Origin: Asticcacaulis machinosus
Lineage (GTDB): Bacteria > Pseudomonadota > Alphaproteobacteria > Caulobacterales > Caulobacteraceae
Assembly: GCF_028550435.1 (NCBI RefSeq)
Contig: NZ_JAQQKV010000002.1
Span: forward strand, 434,001-498,000
Direction of reading: 5' to 3'
DNA: 64,000 nt
A program made the translations under genes and the position numbers. The notes below the pieces were generated by a model, which made no database searches, was not told the DNA's origin, and saw nothing but the letters and a program-made list of their open reading frames with translations. Shown one piece after another: positions 8,604-18,175 of this stretch (positions are counted from its first letter, which is position 1; each line of letters starts with the position of its first letter).

Positions 8604-9896
8604 ATGCGGATAGGGCTGGATCTCAAACCCGGAGATGATACCGCACTGGTGGCGCGGGGCGAAGCCCTGTTCACCCGCGGCGATATCCGGGCCCGTGCCG
8701 ATGACCTGTCGGCGGCGATCACAGAGCGCGGGGTTTCCCGCGTTCTGGTGCGCAGTGACGATTCTGCCCTGATCCTTGAAGCCATTGATGCCTGCGACCG
8801 GGCGGGGGCTGACCTGTTCATCGCCCACACCACGATTGCGCAAGACCGTATCGACGCCATCTGCGCCGAACATGGCATCGGGCTGGTGCTGAACGGTGAG
8901 CGGGATTGGCGCAGCGCCACGCCATCCCCGTCCGAGAGCCGCATCTATATGATGACCTCCGGTACCACGGGTATGCCCAAGGTCGCCGCCCATTCCCTGC
9001 AAAGCCTGCTGGCCAAGGCCAAGGCCGGTGTCAAACGCCGCCCCGATCAGGGCGGGCGCTGGGTGCTGACCTATCAGCCGACCGGCTTTGCCGGTATTCA
9101 GGTCAGCTTAACCGCGGCCCTGTGGGGCGGTCTGCTGATCACACCGGCTGAACGCACTATGAGCGGCTTTTATCATGTCAGCCGTCACTGGAACGGTACG
9201 CACATTTCCGGCACGCCGACCTTTTGGCGATCGTTCCTGATGGTGGCCGATCCGGCGCAACTCAGCCTGCAGCAAATCACGCTGGGCGGCGAAGCGGCCG
9301 ATCAGCCGACCCTTGACCGCATCCGCAAAGCCTTTCCTGACACCCGCGTCACCCACACCTATGCTTCGACCGAAGCGGGCGTAGTCTATGCGGTGCATGA
9401 TGGCCTTGAGGGCTTTCCGGCGGCGTGGCTGGAAGCCGCCCCTTCCGGTGTGGCCCTGCGCATCAAGGACGGATTTCTTCAGATCAAGACCCCCAACATG
9501 ATGAGCGGCTACCTGTCGGCAGCGTCTCAGCCGCTGCTGGATGACGGCTGGCTGGCGACCGCCGATCTGGTTGAACTGGCCGGAGACCGCGTTAAGGTGC
9601 TGGGCCGTGACGACAACACCATCAATGTTGGCGGCTCAAAGGTTTACCCCTTGCCGGTCGAAGCTCTGATCCTGAAGCAGGACGGGGTTATTGAGGCCCG
9701 TGTCTACGGACAGCCCAATCCGGTCACCGGCGCTCTGGTCGCCGCCGATGTCGTGCTGGAAGACGGCGCCGACGAAAAGGCTGCGCGCAAAGCGATACTG
9801 ATCGCCTGCCGTGAAGCCCTGCCCGCCTATTCGGTGCCCAGATCACTTAATTTTGTCGATAAGATCGCGGTCTCGGCTGCGAATAAAAAGGGATAG
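8604..9896 (+). CDS. AMP-forming acyl ligase (ANL superfamily, DltA-like role)
   Basis: The protein has 430 residues, short for the ANL superfamily (usually 500 or more). The phosphate-binding motif 'MMTSGTTGMPKVAAHS' is at about residues 112-127. 'YASTEAG' (A5) lies near 255, an adenylate-binding 'GWLATADLVEL' (A7) near 315, and a hinge/A8-like 'GRDDNTINVGGSKVYP' near 335. The C-terminus 'VSAANKKG' matches the A10 lysine region but lacks the usual tail. The reduced N-terminal part suggests a small or simple acyl substrate. It probably adenylates a carboxylic acid and loads the adjacent carrier protein. Substrate unknown. Confidence 0.86.
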   Translation: MRIGLDLKPGDDTALVARGEALFTRGDIRARADDLSAAITERGVSRVLVRSDDSALILEAIDACDRAGADLFIAHTTIAQDRIDAICAEHGIGLVLNGERDWRSATPSPSESRIYMMTSGTTGMPKVAAHSLQSLLAKAKAGVKRRPDQGGRWVLTYQPTGFAGIQVSLTAALWGGLLITPAERTMSGFYHVSRHWNGTHISGTPTFWRSFLMVADPAQLSLQQITLGGEAADQPTLDRIRKAFPDTRVTHTYASTEAGVVYAVHDGLEGFPAAWLEAAPSGVALRIKDGFLQIKTPNMMSGYLSAASQPLLDDGWLATADLVELAGDRVKVLGRDDNTINVGGSKVYPLPVEALILKQDGVIEARVYGQPNPVTGALVAADVVLEDGADEKAARKAILIACREALPAYSVPRSLNFVDKIAVSAANKKG

Positions 9897-9898
9897 CT

Positions 9899-10648
9899 AT
9901 GCGTCACGTTATTGTCACCGGCGGCAGCCGCGGTCTGGGCGCGGTGATGATCGAAGGCCTTCTGGCCGACGGTTATCGCGTCTCGACCTGTAGCCGGAAG
10001 AAAACCGACAATATTGCCCGCCTTGAGGCCCATCCCGAATATGGTCAATACTTCTTCTGGCAAGCGTGCGAAGTCGGTGAAGCCGATCAGGTCGATGCCT
10101 TCGTCGAAGCCGCCGTCGAATGGGCGGGCGAAGACGGCCTGTGGGGTCTGGTTAACAATGCCGGCGTCGCTCAGGCCGGGATTCTGGCCTCCTTCCCCAA
10201 TGTCGAAAGCGAGCGCATCCTGAAAATCAATCTGCTCGGCACCATTCAGATGGCGCGCGCCGCCTCCAAGGTCATGCTGGCGCAAAAGCCCTCCGAAAAT
10301 CAGGGTGGCCGGATTATCAATATTTCGTCGATCATCGGTACACGTGGCTATAACGGCTTGTCGGCCTATTCAGCCTCAAAGGCGGGCGTGGATGGCTTCA
10401 GCCGCGCGCTGGCCCGCGAACTGGGCCGCCGCCAAATCACGGTCAACAGCGTCGCTCCCGGCTATGTCGCGACCGAAATGTCATCGACGCTTACCCCTTC
10501 GCAGCTTAAGCAAATTGTCGGGCGCACGCCGCTGGGGCGACTGGCCGATGAAGACGATATCCTGAACGCCGTGCGCTTTTTCCTGAGCGATGGCGCGCGT
10601 ATGGTCACGGGTCAGACCCTGATCATTGATGGCGGCATTAGTACGTAA
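9899..10648 (+). CDS. SDR family oxidoreductase, 3-oxoacyl-ACP reductase (FabG)-like
   Basis: The protein has 249 residues, the classical SDR length. Visible are the NADP-binding 'VTGGSRGLG' at residues 6-14, 'NNAG' near 85, the catalytic Ser in 'INISSIIG' and 'YSASKAG' with the Tyr/Lys pair near 158-162. The start follows the ligase stop after two bases, in the same operon. FabG-type enzymes reduce a 3-oxoacyl thioester on a carrier protein. Here it may reduce the acyl group carried by the adjacent carrier, giving a 3-hydroxyacyl unit, or act on a sugar. The first reading is inference from context. Confidence 0.88.
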   Translation: MRHVIVTGGSRGLGAVMIEGLLADGYRVSTCSRKKTDNIARLEAHPEYGQYFFWQACEVGEADQVDAFVEAAVEWAGEDGLWGLVNNAGVAQAGILASFPNVESERILKINLLGTIQMARAASKVMLAQKPSENQGGRIINISSIIGTRGYNGLSAYSASKAGVDGFSRALARELGRRQITVNSVAPGYVATEMSSTLTPSQLKQIVGRTPLGRLADEDDILNAVRFFLSDGARMVTGQTLIIDGGIST

Positions 10649-10781
10649 AGCCTTAATTTTCAGGGCTTTGTGAGTTTGAGTGACGTAAGGTAAGATCAGG
10701 TTTACGCCTGCCCTTTAAAGATCGGTTCTGGCACGGGTGTTGCACCGCGTCATGCCCGACACCCAACACGGAGCAAGTGAC

Positions 10782-11786
10782 ATGACGCGCAAACCTTTGC
10801 TGTCTCTGGTAACCCCCGCCTATAACGAAGCGGAAGGGATAGAGGCGTTTCATGCCCGTGCTCAGGCCGTCATGGAAAGTCTCGACGGGCTGGATTACGA
10901 AATGATCTATGTCGATGACGGCAGCCGCGACGACAGTTTTAAGATCATGAGCGAATTTGCCATCACCAATCCGCGCGTCAAGGTCGTCAAGTTTTCACGT
11001 AATTTCGGCCACCAGATCGCGATTACCGCCGGACTTGATCATGCCAGGGGTGACGCCATTGTCTTTATAGATGCCGACCTGCAGGATCCGCCTGAACTGA
11101 TCCATGACATGGTTGCAAAATGGCGTGACGGCTTTGATGTGGTCTATGCCAAACGCGCGCGCCGCGAGGGCGAGACCAAATTCAAGCTGTGGACCGCGGC
11201 GATGTTTTACCGCCTGCTGCGTTCGCTTTCCAATATCGATATCCCGCAGGATGTCGGTGATTTCCGCCTGATCTCCGCCCGTGTCGCCAATGAACTGCGG
11301 GGTATGCGGGAAAAAGACCGCTTCATTCGCGGGCTGGTGAGCTGGGTCGGTTTCCCACAGACCTTCGTGCTCTATGACCGCGATGAACGTTTTGCCGGGG
11401 AAACCAAATATCCGCTCAAGAAAATGCTGAAATTCGCCTTCGACGGCATTACGTCATTTTCCAATACCCCGCTGAAAGTGGCGACATGGATGGGTTACGG
11501 CGCGTCAGCTCTGGCGTTTCTTTATCTGGCGTCGGTGTTCGTGCAGTGGGCCTTTGGCATCACCGTCGAAGGCTGGGCCACCATGATGGTCGCCATGCTG
11601 TTCTTAGGCGGGGTGCAGTTAATCTGTATCGGGATCTTAGGGGAATATCTCGGCCGCATATTTAATGAGATCAAACCCCGTCCCGTCTATATCGTGCAGG
11701 AAGTGGCCAGTTCCGCTGAAACCGCCACCACCGACCTTGACACCGCCGCCCCTGTGGCAGCCTTTGCCGAACACGGCCGGAGATAG
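10782..11786 (+). CDS. GtrB-like family 2 glycosyltransferase (polyprenyl-phosphate sugar synthase)
   Basis: The protein has 334 residues. The cytoplasmic GT2 domain has 'VTPAYNEAEGI', 'YVDDGSRDDS' and 'FIDADLQDPPELI'. The 'GETKYPLKKMLKFAFDGI' segment typical of the DPM/GtrB branch comes next, then two C-terminal membrane segments. GtrB enzymes move a sugar from a nucleotide sugar to undecaprenyl phosphate on the cytoplasmic face. ATG at 10782 is chosen because GGAG precedes it; an ATG 15 codons earlier lacks a site. A GtrA-like protein at 18176 and polytopic proteins at 11790 and 16472 would complete a Gtr-type set. Confidence 0.9.
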   Translation: MTRKPLLSLVTPAYNEAEGIEAFHARAQAVMESLDGLDYEMIYVDDGSRDDSFKIMSEFAITNPRVKVVKFSRNFGHQIAITAGLDHARGDAIVFIDADLQDPPELIHDMVAKWRDGFDVVYAKRARREGETKFKLWTAAMFYRLLRSLSNIDIPQDVGDFRLISARVANELRGMREKDRFIRGLVSWVGFPQTFVLYDRDERFAGETKYPLKKMLKFAFDGITSFSNTPLKVATWMGYGASALAFLYLASVFVQWAFGITVEGWATMMVAMLFLGGVQLICIGILGEYLGRIFNEIKPRPVYIVQEVASSAETATTDLDTAAPVAAFAEHGRR

Positions 11787-11789
11787 ATT

Positions 11790-13499
11790 GTGACCTCTGA
11801 CCTGACCCCTGTGGCGCCAAAATCCGCATCCACCGCCCTGATCATCCGCGTACTGGCGTTCAATCTGCCGCTGGTTTTTGGCCTGCTCAGCCTGAACGTC
11901 CTGCCAGAAGTTTTGCAGCCATTTTTTGCGGGCCTGATGATGATGATCCTGCCGGGTCTGGCCTGGTCAGATATGCGCGGCAGGGATTTCGTCGTCCTGC
12001 TGTTCCGGGTGGTCATTATCTCCATACTGGCGTCGGCGGCGGTGTGGTTGCTGCTCATGCCTTTGCCCGGCCCGACCAGCCGCATCGCGTTCGTGGTCGG
12101 TCTTGCGCTCATCGTCAATGCGGGCCTGTGGTTCGGCACCAAGCGCCAGTGGTTTGACCTGACCGAAATCGTCAAACCCCTGCCCGCCGTTCTGCTGGCG
12201 GTGGCAGCTCTGTTCTACCTGCAATCGTTCATGGGCGCGACCAAGTTTGTGCCGCAGCTTGAGGATCAGGACATGGAGCTTCAGGCCACCGCCTATGGCA
12301 TGATCAATGACGGCACGCCGAACATGGTCACCAATCGCGGCACCCGTTTTTATCTGGCCCATCCGCTGATGCTGCACTTCTGGATCGGCGAAGGGGCGCT
12401 GTTCGAAGATGAGATCGACGGCTTCAAATATTATTATGACGCCTCTGTCGCCGCCAAAGACCCGAACTTTGACCGTCAGGCCGCGTGGGATCAGTCGTTT
12501 GTGCAGTTTAATGCAACGCCCCTGCTGCTGGCCACGCGCACACCCAATATTTTCCTCAGCTTCCTGATTATCTTTCCGCTTGGGTTTTTGGTCCACCGCC
12601 TGTCCGGATCGCTGATTGCCGCAGCGGGGGCCGGTGTGTTTTATGCGACCTTCCCGGAAATCTACGTCCGCTCAAGTTACGGCGGCTACATGGCCATCAG
12701 TAATTTCTGGCTGGTGTGCAGCGCCTATTTTTACCTGCGCGCTACCGGCCTGTTTACCCATGCGCCTGCGGTTACCGATCCGGTCGACAGCGATCGCCGC
12801 AGAGGGTTCTGGGCGTCGTTCATGTCGTCTATCTCCGACCAGAAGGGCGCGCTTTTGCCGATGGCCGTGCCGGTCCATGTCGGTTTGCGTTTCCTGATGG
12901 ACGGCGGGCTAAAGGGCCTGTTTGACGGCGGCATCAAGGGCGCGTGGGATAAGCTGATGGCGCGGCCCGATGTGCGCGCCGGTCTTGCGGTCTGTCTCGG
13001 CTTTCTGGGCGGGTGGATGGCGTTTATCGTGTACGGCTTTATCGTCGATCCCCATGAATTTTACGAAGAACATATCTACGATCACCTGATCGGGCGGCTC
13101 AAAGCGGCTGAGGATAAGGTGGTCAGCGACTGGGTCTATCCGTCGGCTGGTGAACTGTGGATGCAGTTCATCACCCACTATGGCTGGCTGACCATGATCG
13201 CCTTTGGTCTGGCGCTTATCTACGGCGGGCGGCGCATCCGCGAAGGGGTCGGCTTTCTGGTGCTGTGGTTTGCCATTGGCGCGATTGGTTTTAGTCTGGT
13301 GGACTGGCGCCAGACCAAGCATTTTGCCCACTTTGTCCCGGCGCTGGTGATGCTGACCGCCGTCTACTGGGCCTCGCTCAAAGGACGCTGGCAGCAGGCC
13401 TTTACCGCCTTTATGGTCGTGACCATTGTGTGGAACTTCTACCGGGTCATACTGACCATGCAAAACTTCACTTATATTCAACCGCTGCCGATCTGGTAA
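11790..13499 (+). CDS. Polytopic membrane protein, GT-C-type glycosyltransferase candidate
   Basis: The protein has 569 residues with roughly ten hydrophobic segments; the GTG start lies 4 bases after gtrB-like. A large loop at about residues 150-220 contains an acidic 'PQLEDQDMELQ' motif, reminiscent of the metal/lipid-phosphate-binding acidic pair of GT-C enzymes, and later aromatic-rich loops ('YVRSSYGGYMAISNF'). GT-C enzymes use polyprenyl-phosphate sugars in the periplasm. Position next to GtrB-like supports the role of periplasmic transferase (GtrC role). The sequence itself does not resemble a family I can name with certainty. Confidence 0.65.
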   Translation: MTSDLTPVAPKSASTALIIRVLAFNLPLVFGLLSLNVLPEVLQPFFAGLMMMILPGLAWSDMRGRDFVVLLFRVVIISILASAAVWLLLMPLPGPTSRIAFVVGLALIVNAGLWFGTKRQWFDLTEIVKPLPAVLLAVAALFYLQSFMGATKFVPQLEDQDMELQATAYGMINDGTPNMVTNRGTRFYLAHPLMLHFWIGEGALFEDEIDGFKYYYDASVAAKDPNFDRQAAWDQSFVQFNATPLLLATRTPNIFLSFLIIFPLGFLVHRLSGSLIAAAGAGVFYATFPEIYVRSSYGGYMAISNFWLVCSAYFYLRATGLFTHAPAVTDPVDSDRRRGFWASFMSSISDQKGALLPMAVPVHVGLRFLMDGGLKGLFDGGIKGAWDKLMARPDVRAGLAVCLGFLGGWMAFIVYGFIVDPHEFYEEHIYDHLIGRLKAAEDKVVSDWVYPSAGELWMQFITHYGWLTMIAFGLALIYGGRRIREGVGFLVLWFAIGAIGFSLVDWRQTKHFAHFVPALVMLTAVYWASLKGRWQQAFTAFMVVTIVWNFYRVILTMQNFTYIQPLPIW

Positions 13500-13527
13500 T
13501 CTGATTTTTTGAAAGAGGCTGTTCACG

Positions 13528-14865
13528 GTGCGTAAAATTGTGGTCGCGGGTGCAGCGGGTCAGGTCGGCAGCCGGTTGTGCGCCTTACTGGCAAACGCCG
13601 GTCATGTGGTGCTTGGCATCGATCGCAATGTCCGCCCGCAGGACGCCCCCAAAGGTGTTGTCTGGATCAGGTCCGATCTGCTGGAACCGCAAAACTACGC
13701 CCATGCGCTCAGCGGCTATGAGATTGTCATCGATTGTGCAGGGCTTGCCGGTAAGGCCCGCCCCGCCGACTATATGCGTGAAAATGTCGAAGCCACGCGT
13801 ACCCTCCTTAATGCGGCCGTTAACGCCGGGGTGACGCGCTTTATCTATATCTCCAGCATCGCCGCCAAGTTCACCGACCGTAAGCACTATGTCTATGCCG
13901 ACTCGCGCAATGCCGCCGAAGCGGTAGTATCAGCCGCCCCGTTGAGCTGGACCATTATTCGTCCGACCATGATCTTCGGGCCGGATTCGGCGGTTCAGGC
14001 CAATCTGTCGAAGCTGGCGGGCCTGCCGGTCACGCCTGTGTTCGGCGATGGCCTCAGCAAGGTACAGCCGGTGGTCTCAGATGATGTGGCCGCTCTGTTG
14101 TCGCAACTGGCTTTCGGAGATGATGCCGCGGGTGCCACGATCGAAGTCGGGGGCGCGGAAACCTTCGACATGCACGGTCTTTTGAGCAAATTGCGCACGC
14201 TAAACGGTGCCGATCAGCCCGCGAAATTTGTGCATCTGCCGTTGTCGTTCATGCGCGCGTCGCTGGCTATGGTTGAAGGCGCAGTGTTCAAATTCCTGCC
14301 GTTCACCAGCGGTCAATTAGCCGCCTTTGCCAATGATGCGATAGCCGACCCGCATCCGCTGATGGCCAAATACCTGCCCGCACCTCAAGTCCTGGATGAG
14401 CGGATCGTACCGCCCAAGGGTGCCCATACAACCTCGGATTCGGCGCTGGGCAAGGAGTTTTACCTGTTCACCCGCCACCTGACCCGGACGGGTGGCACGG
14501 CCTATCAGGAAAGCAAATATATCGATTTCCACCGCCGCCATCCGCTTGAGCCCATTGATGCTTTTGAGGGCCTGTTGCTCAAGGTCGCCCGCTCCGGCGC
14601 GTTTGGGGTGTGGCTGACCGACAGTTTTACCGGCCTTTTGGGGCGGCAATCGGTCGTGCGCGCCAAGCTGGTTCTGACTATGGCTCTGCTGGAATCGGCC
14701 CCGCCCAGCTTTCATGAACTGGATGCGCCCGACCCCAAGGGCATGGCCTGGCCGTTCATGGTTCTGCGCGGGATCGAAGCCGCCTTTGGCGTATTACTCG
14801 GCGCGCTGATCTTCATTCCCGCCAAGCTGATTTTGGGCCGTAAGGCTAAGGGGGCGCGGTCATGA
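13528..14865 (+). CDS. NAD(P)-dependent epimerase/dehydratase family protein with C-terminal extension
   Basis: The protein has 445 residues and starts at GTG, with GAAAGAGG upstream. Residues 1-290 are an extended SDR: 'VVAGAAGQVGSRL' nucleotide-binding loop, 'IDCAGLAGKA', 'VTRFIYISSIAAKF' and an atypical active-site region 'HYVYADSRNAAE' in place of YxxxK. About 150 further residues end in a hydrophobic stretch ('AAFGVLLGALIFIPAKLIL'), suggesting membrane association. It overlaps the GMC oxidoreductase gene by 4 bases (ATGA). It may act on a nucleotide sugar or on a lipid-linked sugar. The missing canonical Lys makes its activity uncertain. Confidence 0.75.
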   Translation: MRKIVVAGAAGQVGSRLCALLANAGHVVLGIDRNVRPQDAPKGVVWIRSDLLEPQNYAHALSGYEIVIDCAGLAGKARPADYMRENVEATRTLLNAAVNAGVTRFIYISSIAAKFTDRKHYVYADSRNAAEAVVSAAPLSWTIIRPTMIFGPDSAVQANLSKLAGLPVTPVFGDGLSKVQPVVSDDVAALLSQLAFGDDAAGATIEVGGAETFDMHGLLSKLRTLNGADQPAKFVHLPLSFMRASLAMVEGAVFKFLPFTSGQLAAFANDAIADPHPLMAKYLPAPQVLDERIVPPKGAHTTSDSALGKEFYLFTRHLTRTGGTAYQESKYIDFHRRHPLEPIDAFEGLLLKVARSGAFGVWLTDSFTGLLGRQSVVRAKLVLTMALLESAPPSFHELDAPDPKGMAWPFMVLRGIEAAFGVLLGALIFIPAKLILGRKAKGARS

Positions 14866-16475
14866 GTGATTCCATAGTCATCATCGGCGGTGGCGCCTCG
14901 GCCGTCCATGCCGCCCAGACCGCCCTTGAGAAGGGTCGCACCGTGACCCTGATCGATATCGGGGTCACCGGCCCTGAACCGGCGCTCCCAGGTGCGTCGC
15001 TCAACGGCCTGAAAACCGACCTCGACGATCCGGTATCCTATTTTCTGGGTGAGGACTATTCGTCGCTTATTCTGCCCTCAAACGGCAGTGAATATTACGG
15101 CTTTCCGCCTTCGAAAGAATATGTCCTGCGCGATGTGATCGGCGCGGATCAAAAGGTCGCGGGTATCGCCCCGCTATCCTCCTATGCCGGCGGCGGTCTG
15201 GCGCAGGCGTGGACCGCCGGTTCTTATCCGTTTACGGACGGTGAACTTGAGGCGTTCCCCTTTGGCTGGGCTGATATGGAACCGGCCTACAGTGAGGTCG
15301 CACGCCGCATCGGCGTCAGCGGGGTCACCGATGATGACCTGTCGGCCTTTATGCCGACCCACGAATCCTTGCAAGCGCCGATCCCAATGGATGAGCACTC
15401 GCAACATCTGCTGTCGACCTATTCGGCCAAACGCGCCAAACTAACCGCCAAGCACAACATGTATCTGGGCCGCGCCCGGATCGCCTCCCTGTCGCAGGAT
15501 CACGGTGATCGTCCCGCCTGTTCGCGCTGTGGCCGATGCCTGTGGGGCTGCCCGACCCAGTCGATCTATACGCCGTCGGTTACGCTGGAGCATCTGCGCC
15601 GCCAGCCGGGGTTTAGCTACCTGCCCGGCGTGAGGGTCGACCGGTTTGAATTTGATGACGGTGGCCGCGTAACACAGATCGTGGCTCATCGTCTTGAGGA
15701 TGGTGTGGACATTACCTTGCCGGTTGAGACTCTGGTGCTGGCGGCGGGGACCATCGGCAGTGCGCGCATCCTGTTGCAATCCCTGCATCACGCGGGACAG
15801 GACGTGGCGCTGTCCGGCCTGATGGATAATCGTCAGGTGCTGATGCCGTTCATCAATCTGGCGCGGGTCGGGTCATCCTTTGATGACAACAGCTATCAGT
15901 ATAATCAGCTCGCCATCGGCGCGCCGATGGATCATCCCCATGACTATGTGCATGGCCTGATGACGACGCTGACCACCGCGCTTATTCATCCGGTGGCGCA
16001 ATCTTTGCCCGTCGGGATGCGCACCGCCACCGGAATTTTCCGTAATATTCACGGCGCGCTGGGGCTGGTGAACATTAACTTCGCTGACACCCGCCGCGCC
16101 GACAACACCGTATCACTGGAACCGGGAACGGACGGCAAGCACCGTCTGGTGATCAACTATACGCCGTCGGCGGATGAAGCGGATCGCATCAAGCGCGTAG
16201 TGCCAAAGTTCCGTAATTTCCTGATGGATATGGGCTGTTTCGCGCCGCCGCCGATGACCCGCCTGCGCCCAATGGGGGCCAGCGTCCACTATGCCGGTGT
16301 CATGCCTATGCTGAATGATGGCGGTGATTTCACTACCGATCGCGCCGGGCGGCTACGGCCGTTTGAGAACCTGATCGTGGCGGACGGTTCGACCTTTACG
16401 TCCCTGCCCGCCAAGAATTTGACCTTCACCCTGATGGCCAATGCCACGCGTATTATGCACGAGGCTTTAGCTTAG
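14862..16475 (+). CDS. GMC family FAD-dependent oxidoreductase
   Basis: The protein has 537 residues. The FAD-binding 'IVIIGGGASAVHAA' is at residues 5-18. Central GMC elements follow, with 'VLAAGTIGSARILLQS', and a C-terminal substrate/FAD block ends 'ADGSTFTSLPAKNLTFTLMA'. A cluster of cysteines, 'CSRCGRCLWGCP', near residue 220 resembles those of bacterial GMC enzymes acting on sugars or polyols; a metal or disulfide role is possible. The start overlaps the preceding epimerase-like gene (ATGA), so the two products probably act on the same sugar or polyol. No signal peptide, so cytoplasmic or membrane-associated. Confidence 0.86.
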   Translation: MSDSIVIIGGGASAVHAAQTALEKGRTVTLIDIGVTGPEPALPGASLNGLKTDLDDPVSYFLGEDYSSLILPSNGSEYYGFPPSKEYVLRDVIGADQKVAGIAPLSSYAGGGLAQAWTAGSYPFTDGELEAFPFGWADMEPAYSEVARRIGVSGVTDDDLSAFMPTHESLQAPIPMDEHSQHLLSTYSAKRAKLTAKHNMYLGRARIASLSQDHGDRPACSRCGRCLWGCPTQSIYTPSVTLEHLRRQPGFSYLPGVRVDRFEFDDGGRVTQIVAHRLEDGVDITLPVETLVLAAGTIGSARILLQSLHHAGQDVALSGLMDNRQVLMPFINLARVGSSFDDNSYQYNQLAIGAPMDHPHDYVHGLMTTLTTALIHPVAQSLPVGMRTATGIFRNIHGALGLVNINFADTRRADNTVSLEPGTDGKHRLVINYTPSADEADRIKRVVPKFRNFLMDMGCFAPPPMTRLRPMGASVHYAGVMPMLNDGGDFTTDRAGRLRPFENLIVADGSTFTSLPAKNLTFTLMANATRIMHEALA

Positions 16476-17893
16476 TAAGGCGGATCGATTTTCGGGGGAT
16501 TGCCCGCCACGGTCTGTTTGGCGATATCGACGGCTGCGGTGAACTGCGTGACATTATTCATGCCGCCGCACACCATTACCACCGCCGCCAGAGCCAGCGC
16601 CTTAAGCCGGTGCGGGCTGAACCATGAAAAGGCCGACAGCATAATCAGGGGTGGCAGGACATAGGGCGCATACAGAAAGGTCAGTTCGCCGTAGAGCACA
16701 TGCAGTACGCCTTCAAAAACGATCATCAGGGCAACCGCAATCGCCACCGGCCGCAGACGCTGATGGACAATCGCCCCCCAGATTCCGAGCGCCAGAAGGA
16801 CGACCCACGCCAAGGTCGCGGCGATCCCCGGCACGGTGCGGGTAAAGCCGGAATGCTGATTATTGATGATGTAATATTCTTTGTTGACCCATTGCGAGAC
16901 CTCCATGACCTGCAGATAGGGGGCCGGTGAAATCTGGGTGGTGATATAGAGCGACTGAAGATTCTCCAGCGGCGTCCAGCCCGGCCGGCCGGCCGCACCA
17001 GCGACCGGTTGCACAAAATAGGCTTCGGTTTTAACAATGCGCGGATCAAAGAACAGACCAGCGTCGTTGAAGGTGAAAAACTGCACCACCGCCAGCACGA
17101 ATATGACCCCAAGCGCTATGGCGGATATGCGGATCACCGGCGATTTCAACCAATAGATGACAAAAGCCTTTAAGGAAAACGTGCCTTGCGGAGCCGCTTC
17201 GCCGTCAGGGCGCATTGGCCAACGCGCCAGGGTCGCGATCAACCCGAACATCCAGCTTGTGATCGTGATACTGAGCGTGCCCGCGCTCATCAGTATCCAC
17301 CAGATATGCGATTTCGTGCGACCATAGGCCAGCAGGATCAGCGCCAGAATGATGGTGATCTGCGACGGCAGGCTTTGTTCAATGACGCTGTTCCAGTGCA
17401 GAAATGTGCCGCTGGAGGCCATGACGCCGACAAACAACGCCGATACCGCCTTGGGCATGGCCAGCCCCCGCAAGGCGGCATACATCAACCCAAGGCTCAG
17501 GGCTGAGAACAGCAAGATAATGTTTCTGGCCGCCTCATAGGGCGCCATGCCCAGCTTGGTGAGGATGATGCCAAAGGGCGAAATCAGGATCGAGGCGGCC
17601 GGATGAACCGTGGTGCGGTAATGATCGCTGTCGGCATCGGTCATGTTCTGAGTGACGCGGTAGATATCGCCCTGAAACCACAGATCAAGGCCGCGCGTGT
17701 CTTCGAGGGTCATCCCAAGCTGATTGAAACCCCACAGCGATGTCATCAGTCCGCAGGCTCCTAATGCGGCGGCGATGACACCATCCAGCCGGTCAAGTTT
17801 AACGCGCTCACCCGTATCGTGCCGGGCAAATGCATCCTGTAGCTGAAGCGCCTGTTCCGGCAGCCGTAAAATATCTTTGATCGCGAAGGTCAT
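16472..17893 (-). CDS. Polytopic membrane protein, possible GT-C-type transferase
   Basis: The protein has 473 residues if it starts at ATG 17893; an in-frame start 24 codons upstream is possible because no ribosome site is decisive. There are about ten hydrophobic segments. The first large loop has 'GLDLWFQGDIYRVTQNMTD' followed by 'DSDHYRTTVHP', acidic and aromatic residues as in GT-C glycosyltransferases. The gene faces the GMC oxidoreductase gene tail to tail, with a 4-base overlap of the stop regions. It is divergent from the GtrA-like gene. Function is inferred only from topology and neighbourhood. Confidence 0.55.
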   Translation of the reverse strand: MTFAIKDILRLPEQALQLQDAFARHDTGERVKLDRLDGVIAAALGACGLMTSLWGFNQLGMTLEDTRGLDLWFQGDIYRVTQNMTDADSDHYRTTVHPAASILISPFGIILTKLGMAPYEAARNIILLFSALSLGLMYAALRGLAMPKAVSALFVGVMASSGTFLHWNSVIEQSLPSQITIILALILLAYGRTKSHIWWILMSAGTLSITITSWMFGLIATLARWPMRPDGEAAPQGTFSLKAFVIYWLKSPVIRISAIALGVIFVLAVVQFFTFNDAGLFFDPRIVKTEAYFVQPVAGAAGRPGWTPLENLQSLYITTQISPAPYLQVMEVSQWVNKEYYIINNQHSGFTRTVPGIAATLAWVVLLALGIWGAIVHQRLRPVAIAVALMIVFEGVLHVLYGELTFLYAPYVLPPLIMLSAFSWFSPHRLKALALAAVVMVCGGMNNVTQFTAAVDIAKQTVAGNPPKIDPPY

Positions 17894-18175
17894 GGGAAGG
17901 CTTTCATTTTTTATGTTTTTGAAAATGAAACGCAAAGACTTACGGGCACGCATACTGCGGCGCACCTAAAAATTAATAAAGCATAAACCCTGTTATAAGA
18001 ACAAGATTCTCCAATATCGTACGCTTTGCGATAACGGCGATGTGTGACGGTCATGCAACTGAATTTGCATAGCTTAGCGCCTAAGGTGTAAGCCGTTGAC
18101 TTTCCCGGTATTGACAGGCTCAGTGCCGCATACGCGCTTTTTCCGATTGCCAACCCGAATGACTAAGGTGACCTC

